From assembly GCA_003565095.1 (NCBI GenBank), contig PXDI01000301.1:1-5207 (forward strand): 5,207 bases of DNA, read 5' to 3'. The stretch's first letter is position 1; each line of letters opens with the position of its first letter. The notes beneath the pieces are model-generated. The model ran no database searches. It was not told where the DNA came from and worked only from the letters and a program-made list of their open reading frames with translations. This DNA is from PVC group bacterium. GTDB taxonomy: Bacteria > Verrucomicrobiota > Kiritimatiellia > UBA8416 > PXDI01. Both the position numbers and the translations under genes were made by a program. Shown in pieces: positions 1 to 5,207 of this stretch.

Positions 1-2
1 AC

Positions 3-1250
3 AGTTTTGAAATGACGGTGACCAACAATGCGGTTCTGACGTGGCAGTGGGCAACGAACTACTGGCTGGAGGTCACGGATGACCTGAACGGCTCGGTGGA
101 TGTAGCTGACGGCTGGTATGCGGCCGGAACCAACTTGTGGCTGACGGCCACGCCGTCCAACGGCTATACGTTCGCGGGCTGGTCCGGCGATGTAATCCCA
201 GGCTATGAGAACGACAACCCGCTGGAAATCTTCATGGACGCGCCCAAAACGCTGACGCCGTCGTTCACGCTGGCGGATTACGATATCACCGCCACGGCGG
301 GAGCAGGCGGCAGCATCGTGCCGGAAGGCGAAGTGTGGGTGACGCACGGTTCGAACATGACCTTCACGATTACACCGGATACCGGCTACTACATTGCTGA
401 CGTGGATGTCAACACCGTATCGGTCGGCGCGACCAACGAATACACCTTTATCGCCGTCACCAACGGCGGGCAGACGATCAATGCCACATTTGCGTTGAAC
501 GAGTATACTCTGACATATAATGCCGGGCCTGGCGGAACGATCAGCGGCGTGGCGACGCAGATTGTCACACACGGATCGGATGCCACGATGGTCGAGGCAG
601 TGGCGGACAGCGGTTACCACTTTGTCGAATGGGATGACGGTATTCTCACCGAGCAGCGAACCGATACGGCAGTGACCAATGACATTACCGTCACCGCACA
701 GTTCGCGGTGAATGAGTATGAACTGGTTGTTGAATCCGCCCACGGCACACCTGCTCCAGCGGCGGGCGTTTACACCAATACCTACGGGATGGTGCTGACC
801 AACACCGTAGATGCCGTCGTCCTCGACGGCACGACCACCCAGTATGTCAGCACCGGCTGGGTGATGACTGGCAACGAGCCGTTCAGTGGCGCGACCAACA
901 GTTTTGAAATGACGGTCACCAACAACGCGGTGCTCACCTGGCAGTGGGCAACGAACTACTGGCTGGAGGTCACGGATGACCTGAACGGCTCGGTGGATGT
1001 CGTCGACGGCTGGTATGCGGCCGGAACCAACTTGTGGCTGACGGCCACGCCGTCCAACGGCTATACGTTCGCGGGCTGGACGGGCGATGTAATCCCAGGC
1101 TATGAGAACGACAATCCGCTGGAAATCTTCATGGACGCGCCCAAGACGCTGACGCCGTCGTTCACGCTGGCGGATTACGATATCACCGCCACGGCAGGGC
1201 TTGGCGGCAGTATCATGCCGGAAGGCGAAGTGTGGGTGACGCACGGTTAA
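3..1250 (+). CDS. InlB-type beta-repeat surface protein, N-terminal part (5' end outside window, ends at premature TAA)
   Basis: The frame is open from the window edge (codon at 3-5) to the TAA at 1248-1250. The ATG at 12 lies inside a repeat and has no ribosome binding site, so it is not the true start. The protein is built only of repeat modules of 71-80 residues. They carry GG(S/T)I, THGS(N/D), GY.F/GYY, AGW and a closing F/aromatic-N-E pattern, resembling the divergent InlB B-repeat and Listeria-Bacteroides (Flg_new) families. Such modules are known as extended extracellular beta stalks in adhesins and cell-wall proteins. Module order is D tail (3-59), A1 (60-278), B1 (279-503), C1 (504-716), D1 (717-956), A2 (957-1175) and a B2 cut at its 25th codon. 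The reading frame after the TAA is the same and continues module B2, so this is the front portion of the gene that ends at 3389. The signal peptide and start must lie upstream. The repeat family call is firm; adhesin-like function is inferred. Confidence 0.8.
   Translation, partial: SFEMTVTNNAVLTWQWATNYWLEVTDDLNGSVDVADGWYAAGTNLWLTATPSNGYTFAGWSGDVIPGYENDNPLEIFMDAPKTLTPSFTLADYDITATAGAGGSIVPEGEVWVTHGSNMTFTITPDTGYYIADVDVNTVSVGATNEYTFIAVTNGGQTINATFALNEYTLTYNAGPGGTISGVATQIVTHGSDATMVEAVADSGYHFVEWDDGILTEQRTDTAVTNDITVTAQFAVNEYELVVESAHGTPAPAAGVYTNTYGMVLTNTVDAVVLDGTTTQYVSTGWVMTGNEPFSGATNSFEMTVTNNAVLTWQWATNYWLEVTDDLNGSVDVVDGWYAAGTNLWLTATPSNGYTFAGWTGDVIPGYENDNPLEIFMDAPKTLTPSFTLADYDITATAGLGGSIMPEGEVWVTHG
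60..956 (+). repeat. 897-bp in-frame repeat unit 1 (modules A1-B1-C1-D1)
   Basis: The unit encodes four different modules of 73, 75, 71 and 80 residues: A1 60-278, B1 279-503, C1 504-716 and D1 717-956. Each starts with a Y(W/D/T/E) strand. The next unit matches it at a constant offset of exactly 897 bases over most of its length. Perfect matches include 529-625 with 1426-1522 (97 bp) and 732-781 with 1629-1678 (50 bp). The 12 codons at the left edge of the window repeat the end of D1, so at least one further unit lies upstream. Confidence 0.9.
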
Positions 1251-1850
1251 AACCAGACTTTCACGATTACACCGGATGTCGGCTACTACATTGCTGACGT
1301 GGATGTCAACGCCGTATCAATCGGCGCGACCAACGAATACACCTTTATCGCCGTCACTAACGGCGGGCAGACGATCAATGCCACATTTGCGTTGAACGAG
1401 TACACCGTGACCTACCTTGCCGGTGCTGGCGGAACGATCAGCGGCGTGGCGACGCAGATTGTCACACACGGATCGGATGCCACGATGGTCGAGGCAGTGG
1501 CGGACAGCGGTTACCACTTTGTGCAGTGGGATGACGGTATTCTCACCGAGCAGCGAACCGATGCGGCAGTGACCAATGACATTACTGTTAATGCGCTGTT
1601 CGCTATCAGTGAATATGCACTTGTTATAGAATCCGCCCACGGCACACCTGCTCCAGCGGCGGGCGTTTACACCAATACTCACGGTACGCCGGTAAATGCC
1701 AATGTGGATGCGGTCGTCAATGCCGGAAGTACGCAATATGTCAATATCGGCTGGAGCGGTACCGGCAGTGTGCCGCTGTCTGGAGCGAGTAATGCAGTCA
1801 GCTTTGTTCATAACGAAAACTCTTCCCTGACATGGTTGTGGGCGACTGAG
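957..1850 (+). repeat. Repeat unit 2 (modules A2-B2-C2-D2), carries the premature stop
   Basis: The modules are A2 957-1175, B2 1176-1400, C2 1401-1613 and D2 1614-1850. Hand comparison of A and the start of B with unit 1 shows about two dozen differences in about 365 bases, roughly 93% identity. Identity falls sharply after 1678, where D2 diverges and loses one codon (79 against 80 residues). B2 holds the TAA at 1248-1250. Confidence 0.88.
1248..1250 (+). other. In-frame premature stop codon (TAA) inside repeat module B2
   Basis: In module B1 the matching codon at 351-353 is TCG (Ser) in the context VTHGSN. In B2 it is TAA, and the same frame continues immediately with codons for NQTFTITPDVGYY. 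Serine is also found at the THGS position of modules C1 and C2. A TCA serine codon would need only one C-to-A change to give TAA. The surrounding 12 bases differ from copy B1 at 5 positions, so this patch is a distinct repeat variant and not a perfect copy with one error. No frameshift or second stop is seen in 3-3389. Confidence 0.9.
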
Positions 1851-3389
1851 TTCTGGCTGGAAGTCGGAACAGCCGCCAACGGGTCGGTAGACGAAGTTTC
1901 GCAGTGGGTGGCGGAAGGCGTCAATTTGACCTTGCTGGCGACTCCCGATGCGGGCTACTCATTCGCCGGCTGGGCGGGGGATGTTGATCCCGGGCAGGAA
2001 AATGATAATCCGCTTGAACTGCTGATGGATCAGTCGCGGGCGGTAGTGCCGCAGTTTGTTGAGGCATCCGGTTTGGTGCAGGTGACGATCATTCCACCGG
2101 CGGCTGTGACGGCCGGCGCGCAATGGCGGTTGACATCTGGACCGGATACCGGCTGGCAGGCCAGCGGAGCGACGGTTGCTGTTCCGCCTGCCGGCTCACC
2201 ATATACTATCACATTCCAGGATATAGCTGGCTGGACACGGCAGACAGATATGACCGGTATTGAGGTTGTCGATGGTGTTACCACTAACCGCACGGCCGAA
2301 TACCTGATGGGCGACATGGTATTGATCCCGGGCGGTACTTTCCAGATGGGGCTTTCCGCCACTATGGATGGCCATCCGGTCGAATTGAGTGATTTCTATC
2401 TGGATGTCCGTCCGGTCTCGATCGGCCAGTTCATGGATTTTGCGGTTGCCACCGGCATAACCATGCCCCCGCCGCCCACCTGGGGCGGGGATACGGGCTT
2501 GACCTGGGGTGGGCTTGATCCGTCACTGCCGATGGTGAATGTTACCTGGAATCAGGCCAAGGCCTATGCCGACTGGGCGGGCAAGCGGCTGCCGACCGAG
2601 GCGGAATATGAATATGCGATGCGCAGCGGGTTCGCCAACCGGGTGTACCCGTGGGGCAACACGATCAATGCCGGCAATGCCAATTATGGAAACAATGTCG
2701 GCCAGCCGACAGTACCGGGCACCTATCCGATCTCGGCCTACGGCTTGTACGACATCGCCGGGAATGTCTGGCAATGGTGCTCCGACTGGTATGCGTTTAT
2801 TCCGGCTGGAGGTGACACGGTGGTCAATCCGACCGGTCCGGGATCGGGAACCTACAAGATAATCCGCGGAGGATCATTTATCAGTCGTGAGTCGCGGCTG
2901 GAGAATGCGCGGCGCTTTTACTATACGGCCGATACCCGCAGTACCGATCTCGGTTTCCGCTGCGCGGCTGATGTGCCCAAGGGAACCTCGACTTCATCTG
3001 ATGATGAGATTGAAGAGACCGCTCTGCCGGAATGGTGGACTGAATGGCATTTCGGTGACGGTTCCGGTAATGAAAAGGAAAGCGGGGTTGATCCGGATGC
3101 CGATTCCGATGGCGACGGCATGACCGATGGTGAGGAATTCCTTGCCGGCACCGATCCAAACGATCCCGACTGCGTGCTGGCGGTCGAGAGCGTCACGCTT
3201 ACGGCTGACGGGATTGTTGTTGAATGGCAGAGCGTAGCCGGTAAATATTACACTTTGCAGCGCAGCGGGGATTTGATGGGCGGTTTTGATAGTATTGCCA
3301 CCGGCATTGCCGGAACCCCGCCGCTGAACAGCTATCTCGACCAGCCGGAGGGCAATGGGCCGTGGTTCTATCGCGTGATGGTAGAGTAG
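1299..3389 (+). CDS. Repeat protein with FGE-sulfatase-like domain, TSP3 calcium loop and C-terminal beta domain (C-terminal part of interrupted gene)
   Basis: The reading frame is open from directly after the TAA (1251). GTG at 1299 is the first usable alternative start and 1485 the first in-frame ATG. Neither has a Shine-Dalgarno sequence or signal peptide, so independent translation is doubtful, and this is best read as the continuation of the gene upstream. Counting from 1299 (696 residues), it holds the rest of B2, then C2, D2 and A3 (to about residue 256), and a PEGA-like beta linker (about 257-336). The FGE/SUMF1 domain follows (about 338-559), with MVLIPGGTFQMG, a KRLPTEAEYEYAMRSG block, YPWGN, a GLYDIAGNVWQWCSDWY block, RGGS and GFRCA. 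Next come an acidic, serine-rich spacer, a PEWW...FG motif, a TSP3/EF-hand-like loop (about 598-624) and a beta domain with the YTLQRS pattern. No cysteine lies between RGGS and GFRC, where true FGE has its two copper-binding cysteines, so sulfatase activation is unlikely. A lectin-like binding role on an exported stalk is more probable. Confidence 0.82.
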   Translation: MDVNAVSIGATNEYTFIAVTNGGQTINATFALNEYTVTYLAGAGGTISGVATQIVTHGSDATMVEAVADSGYHFVQWDDGILTEQRTDAAVTNDITVNALFAISEYALVIESAHGTPAPAAGVYTNTHGTPVNANVDAVVNAGSTQYVNIGWSGTGSVPLSGASNAVSFVHNENSSLTWLWATEFWLEVGTAANGSVDEVSQWVAEGVNLTLLATPDAGYSFAGWAGDVDPGQENDNPLELLMDQSRAVVPQFVEASGLVQVTIIPPAAVTAGAQWRLTSGPDTGWQASGATVAVPPAGSPYTITFQDIAGWTRQTDMTGIEVVDGVTTNRTAEYLMGDMVLIPGGTFQMGLSATMDGHPVELSDFYLDVRPVSIGQFMDFAVATGITMPPPPTWGGDTGLTWGGLDPSLPMVNVTWNQAKAYADWAGKRLPTEAEYEYAMRSGFANRVYPWGNTINAGNANYGNNVGQPTVPGTYPISAYGLYDIAGNVWQWCSDWYAFIPAGGDTVVNPTGPGSGTYKIIRGGSFISRESRLENARRFYYTADTRSTDLGFRCAADVPKGTSTSSDDEIEETALPEWWTEWHFGDGSGNEKESGVDPDADSDGDGMTDGEEFLAGTDPNDPDCVLAVESVTLTADGIVVEWQSVAGKYYTLQRSGDLMGGFDSIATGIAGTPPLNSYLDQPEGNGPWFYRVMVE
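1851..2066 (+). repeat. Terminal diverged repeat module A3
   Basis: This 72-residue stretch aligns with A1 and A2 in protein: F/Y-WLEV, NGSVD, a GW/QW turn, NLxLxATP, GYxFAGWxGDV, ENDNPLE and a closing PxF. The DNA is clearly more diverged than between A1 and A2. It ends the array and leads into the linker before the FGE-like domain. Older terminal copies flanking younger homogenised internal copies are common in tandem-repeat surface genes. Confidence 0.8.
2067..2306 (+). other. PEGA-like beta linker domain (encoded)
   Basis: About 80 residues with VTIIPPAAVTAGAQWRL, a SGATVAVPPAGSPYTITF stretch and a closing TTNRTAEYL. This pattern of a value (QWRL), an aromatic-W turn, SGAT, AGS.YTITF and GW matches small beta-sandwich linkers of the PEGA type that often sit between extracellular domains. 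The family assignment is by pattern only. It separates the repeat stalk from the FGE-like domain. Confidence 0.5.
2310..2975 (+). other. FGE-sulfatase / SUMF1-like domain (encoded), probably non-catalytic
   Basis: All main family blocks are present in order: VLIPGGTFQMG, HPVELSDFYLD, PMVNVTWNQAKAYADW, KRLPTEAEYEYA, PWGN, YGLYDIAGNVWQWCSDWY, IIRGGSF and DLGFRCA. Known FGEs carry two cysteines between the RGGS and GFR motifs that bind copper and oxidise the sulfatase cysteine. Here that stretch reads RGGSFISRESRLENARR and has serine (codon 2883-2885) and other residues instead. The only cysteines are in QWCSDW and GFRCA. The fold is related to C-type lectins, so ligand binding is the likelier role. 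Confidence 0.85.
3090..3170 (+). other. TSP3 / EF-hand-like calcium-binding loop (encoded)
   Basis: The residues DPDADSDGDGMTDGEEF, followed by LAGTDPNDPD, match the bacterial thrombospondin type 3 repeat, in which regularly spaced aspartates bind calcium. It follows a PEWW...FG motif (about 3027-3053) and precedes the last beta domain. This arrangement is common in secreted proteins of Verrucomicrobiota and relatives and supports an extracellular location. Confidence 0.8.
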
Positions 3390-3426
3390 GGGCTAGAGCT
3401 AGGGCGTAGAGCTTCGAGCATAGAGC
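3382..3426 (+). repeat. Degenerate TAGAG word array after the stop codon
   Basis: TAGAG occurs at 3382, 3394, 3407 and 3421, spaced 12, 13 and 14 bases apart; the last three read TAGAGC. The first overlaps the TAG stop of the upstream gene. It includes the near-palindrome CTAGAGCTAG at 3393-3402. No strong stem or T tract follows, so it is not a convincing terminator. Role unknown. Confidence 0.5.
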
Positions 3427-3446
3427 GCATGGGAAACGGCATCACA

Positions 3447-3470
3447 AAGTCATCAAGTCATGAAGTCAAC
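3447..3470 (+). repeat. Three tandem 8-bp AAGTCATN repeats
   Basis: AAGTCATC, AAGTCATG and AAGTCAAC lie head to tail at 3447-3454, 3455-3462 and 3463-3470, directly before the weak ribosome binding site of the next gene. They could be a simple-sequence tract that affects expression of the downstream gene or an array for a DNA-binding protein. No clear -35/-10 promoter was found around them. Confidence 0.6.
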
Positions 3471-3473
3471 GAC

Positions 3474-3477
3474 GGAA
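3474..3477 (+). promoter_or_regulatory. Weak Shine-Dalgarno (GGAA) for the 561-residue protein
   Basis: GGAA sits 4 bases before the ATG at 3482. The alternative in-frame ATG at 3494 has no purine-rich GGA/GAG element at a proper distance, which favours the 3482 start. Confidence 0.35.
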
Positions 3478-3481
3478 CTGA

Positions 3482-5167
3482 ATGGATAATAAAATGAGAA
3501 ATGCTGATATAAGTAGTTTTTTGGCACTGGCGGTTTTTATGCATCTTTGTTGTGGTGTTATAGCCAGTGAGTTTAATGCGCTCTTGGAGCAGATGGAGCC
3601 GCCCGCGCGCTTTGCCGATCATATACCACAATTTTCCGTTGCAGAGCGGAAATTCACATTTCAGTCGAAAGACGGTGAATGGAACTGGAAGTTCTATGTA
3701 ATCAAAGATGGTGAGCGCTATGTTGGGGTGATGCCGACAACCGGTTTTCATGGCGGCACAATTTATATGCTTACGTTTAATCCGTCTGCAGCCCCGGCTG
3801 AACTGAATATGCCGAAGGAGCGTTGGCATATTGATACCGCCATCGGCTATGCCAATCGCACCGATCAATTCATTCCCGACCGCAACGGCAGCAAAGAATG
3901 GAACATGAAGGACACGTCGGAGTGGATTGTGGCCGGGGATGGGAGTACGCTAACGCTGGTCAGGCACTTTAAAGGTAAGCACGAATTCAAAAAATGGGAA
4001 CACCGGACAAACGGGGAAATTGAAGTTGATCATACCGGTACGTTTGTATTGAGTTGCGATCCTGTGCTGGGATATGTGTTGACATCCACATGGGATACCG
4101 GTCTTACTCCGGGGGCCCCGACCGGCCAATACACCAGCCTGATGCCGCCCGGTCTGAGCAACCCGTGGCCATGGGCCGGAGTATGTCAGCGTGTCGCGCT
4201 CTGTCCGCGCGGCAGTGACGGATATGAGGGATGGGCGTTGAACGGAACTGCGGTTGACCGTGCCGGAGGTGATGACTGGATCCGTAACGGCGGCTTCGGG
4301 GTTTTTCTGGATCAGGATTCCGGCTGGTCATGCACAATGACCGTTGCCGGCGGTGATGCAAAGCTTGCCATCTGCAATGTTCATGCCGATCTGGATTATA
4401 TTGTGCAGTGGCCGAAAGATATTGACCCGGATGAAAACGGGCTGCTGCGGCACAAGGTGGTTATCAGGATGCTGGCTATGCCGCCTGAGCTTACCGCGTA
4501 TGTCTGGAATAATATGCAAATGCGATATACCGGGAACCACACAGTGATCTTTCCGCTGCAGCAATTGGAGGACTTTGAGGAGCAGCCGCTGACACTTGAC
4601 ACTGTAAAGCGCGGCTTCACATTTGGCCGGCACGCCTCCGGGGATATGATTACGACAAATGCAGCCTTCAGCGGAACGAAATCAGTGCGTGTGAGGGGGA
4701 TGCTTTGGCCCAATATTCCGCAGATTGTCCTGCGTCCAGGTGTGCGCTACCGTTTGGAGGCGATGATGCTGGTAGAGCCGCCGGATGAAGGTCAATTGGC
4801 GGCATTTGCCGCAAGACAGCAGGCGCAGATTGAACGGCGCCGCGCTGACCGGCAGCGCCGTATTGAACAGCTTGAAAACCGGGACCGGGAGGTTCCTGAT
4901 GATTTGAGGCAACCGATACCTGACTATGTTTTGCCGGAAGTGTCCGCTGAAGCATATATCACCGCACATCAGTACGAATGGACGCCGCATCATGGTCAAT
5001 GGACTATTGAACAGGAAACCAACCGCGTAAAGGCCGGTGATGGCTGGCAGAAGGTGTCTCTGGAGTTTATTGCTCCCGATTGGGGGCCGTTTGTCGATAT
5101 CAGATTCAGAACCACGCTGGATGCCGAAGGTTACATGGACGACTTCTTTTTCGGCGAAGTGGAATAG
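3482..5167 (+). CDS. Exported protein of unknown function with CBM-like C-terminal domain and inserted coiled coil
   Basis: This 561-residue protein begins MDNKMRNADISS, then a hydrophobic core and CGVIA|SEF, which fits signal peptidase I cleavage after residue 28. No proper lipobox surrounds the two cysteines. Residues about 30-360 are rich in Trp, Tyr and Gly (for example WNWKFY at 67, GFHGGTIY near 90, a PWPWAG stretch) and look like a beta-rich domain that I do not recognise. From about 362 (LEDFEE), the pattern FTFG...ITTNAAFSGTKSVRV, then VRYRLEAMM, then GDGWQKVSLEF and a closing GYMDDFFFGEVE resembles CBM4/9-like carbohydrate-binding jelly rolls. A charged Arg/Gln/Glu segment (about 440-472, AARQQAQIERRRADRQRR) interrupts that sandwich and probably forms a coiled-coil hairpin. 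The start at 3482 has a weak GGAA; ATG 3494 is an alternative that keeps the signal peptide. The gene lies 92 bases after the repeat-protein gene on the same strand, so cotranscription is possible. Periplasmic or surface glycan binding is inferred; no catalytic motif was identified. Confidence 0.85.
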   Translation: MDNKMRNADISSFLALAVFMHLCCGVIASEFNALLEQMEPPARFADHIPQFSVAERKFTFQSKDGEWNWKFYVIKDGERYVGVMPTTGFHGGTIYMLTFNPSAAPAELNMPKERWHIDTAIGYANRTDQFIPDRNGSKEWNMKDTSEWIVAGDGSTLTLVRHFKGKHEFKKWEHRTNGEIEVDHTGTFVLSCDPVLGYVLTSTWDTGLTPGAPTGQYTSLMPPGLSNPWPWAGVCQRVALCPRGSDGYEGWALNGTAVDRAGGDDWIRNGGFGVFLDQDSGWSCTMTVAGGDAKLAICNVHADLDYIVQWPKDIDPDENGLLRHKVVIRMLAMPPELTAYVWNNMQMRYTGNHTVIFPLQQLEDFEEQPLTLDTVKRGFTFGRHASGDMITTNAAFSGTKSVRVRGMLWPNIPQIVLRPGVRYRLEAMMLVEPPDEGQLAAFAARQQAQIERRRADRQRRIEQLENRDREVPDDLRQPIPDYVLPEVSAEAYITAHQYEWTPHHGQWTIEQETNRVKAGDGWQKVSLEFIAPDWGPFVDIRFRTTLDAEGYMDDFFFGEVE

Positions 5168-5171
5168 GGGC

Positions 5172-5189
5172 GCATCTGCGATTAGGTGC
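5172..5189 (+). terminator. Possible weak hairpin after the 561-residue protein gene
   Basis: GCATCT (5172-5177) can pair with AGGTGC (5184-5189) through six pairs including one G-U wobble, with a six-base loop, starting 4 bases after the TAG stop. It is followed by AAATACTTTA and lacks a T tract, so an intrinsic terminator is only weakly supported. Confidence 0.25.
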
Positions 5190-5207
5190 AAATACTTTAT
5201 AGTTCAG

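Noticed and set aside
1248..1250. Alternative genetic code with TAA reassigned to an amino acid
   Set aside because: Only one TAA occurs in-frame in about 1,690 codons of the two genes. A reassigned codon should appear many times. Both natural gene ends use TAG, which alone is too little evidence.
1317..1811. Long minus-strand open frame (164 codons) opposite the repeats
   Set aside because: It lies antisense to a clearly conserved repeat and domain frame, has no recognisable domain, and arises from the biased codon use of the sense strand. The shorter minus-strand frames at 389-586, 2030-2362, 2523-2774, 2881-3196, 3458-3868 and 4104-5191 were rejected on the same grounds.
60..2066. CRISPR array or insertion sequence as the source of the repetition
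   Set aside because: The repeats are hundreds of bases long, coding and in frame, without short identical repeats separated by unique spacers, terminal inverted repeats or a transposase.
2862..2972. Variable region of a diversity-generating retroelement in the FGE/C-type-lectin-like domain
   Set aside because: Such elements do target this fold, but no reverse transcriptase or template repeat is present, the region is not enriched in AAY codons, and the domain is not at the C-terminus.
2539..3123. Alternative plus-strand frames inside the FGE-like region (2539-2862 and 2887-3123)
   Set aside because: Both overlap conserved FGE/TSP3 coding sequence in another frame, and their products are low-complexity Arg/Pro/Met-rich sequences with no family pattern.
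3411..3419. GCT-TCG-AGC mini hairpin as a transcription terminator
   Set aside because: The stem is only three pairs and no T tract follows, so it is indistinguishable from chance.

Overview
This window looks like part of a bacterial genome or metagenomic contig from the PVC superphylum, most likely Kiritimatiellota, Lentisphaerota or Verrucomicrobiota. The inference rests on the style of the large protein: long arrays of InlB-type beta repeats, then a formylglycine-generating-enzyme-like (FGE/SUMF1) domain, then a PEWW...FG motif with a bacterial thrombospondin-3 calcium loop and a short C-terminal beta domain. No rRNA, tRNA or housekeeping gene is present to confirm the lineage.

Positions 3-3389 form one continuous plus-strand reading frame that enters from beyond the left edge. 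A single in-frame TAA at 1248-1250 breaks it. The upstream part (3-1250) is pure repeat. The downstream part resumes in the same frame with no frameshift and carries the remaining repeats, a PEGA-like beta linker (about 2067-2306), the FGE-like domain (about 2310-2975), a calcium-binding TSP3/EF-hand-like loop (about 3090-3170) and a C-terminal beta domain ending at 3389. The repeats are hierarchical. Four different modules of 71-80 residues (A-B-C-D) form a unit of exactly 897 bp (299 codons). The window shows the tail of one D module, one full unit (60-956), a second full unit that is one codon shorter (957-1850) and a diverged final A module (1851-2066). The gene is therefore either a recently inactivated large cell-surface or secreted protein, a gene switched or read through at this codon, or a sequencing or assembly error in a repeat.

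The gap at 3390-3481 holds two small repetitive patches: four TAGAG words at 12-14 bp spacing, and three tandem copies of an 8-bp AAGTCATN word just ahead of the next gene.

Positions 3482-5167 encode a second exported protein of 561 residues on the same strand. It has a signal peptide, an unrecognised tryptophan-rich N-terminal region, and a C-terminal carbohydrate-binding-module-like beta-sandwich with a charged coiled coil inserted. The last 40 bases hold a small imperfect hairpin and no gene.

Both proteins appear to act outside the cytoplasm, and both end in probable ligand-binding beta domains, so a shared role in surface adhesion or glycan interaction is plausible. Nothing in the window proves this. 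I saw no CRISPR array, insertion sequence, RNA gene or clear defence system.
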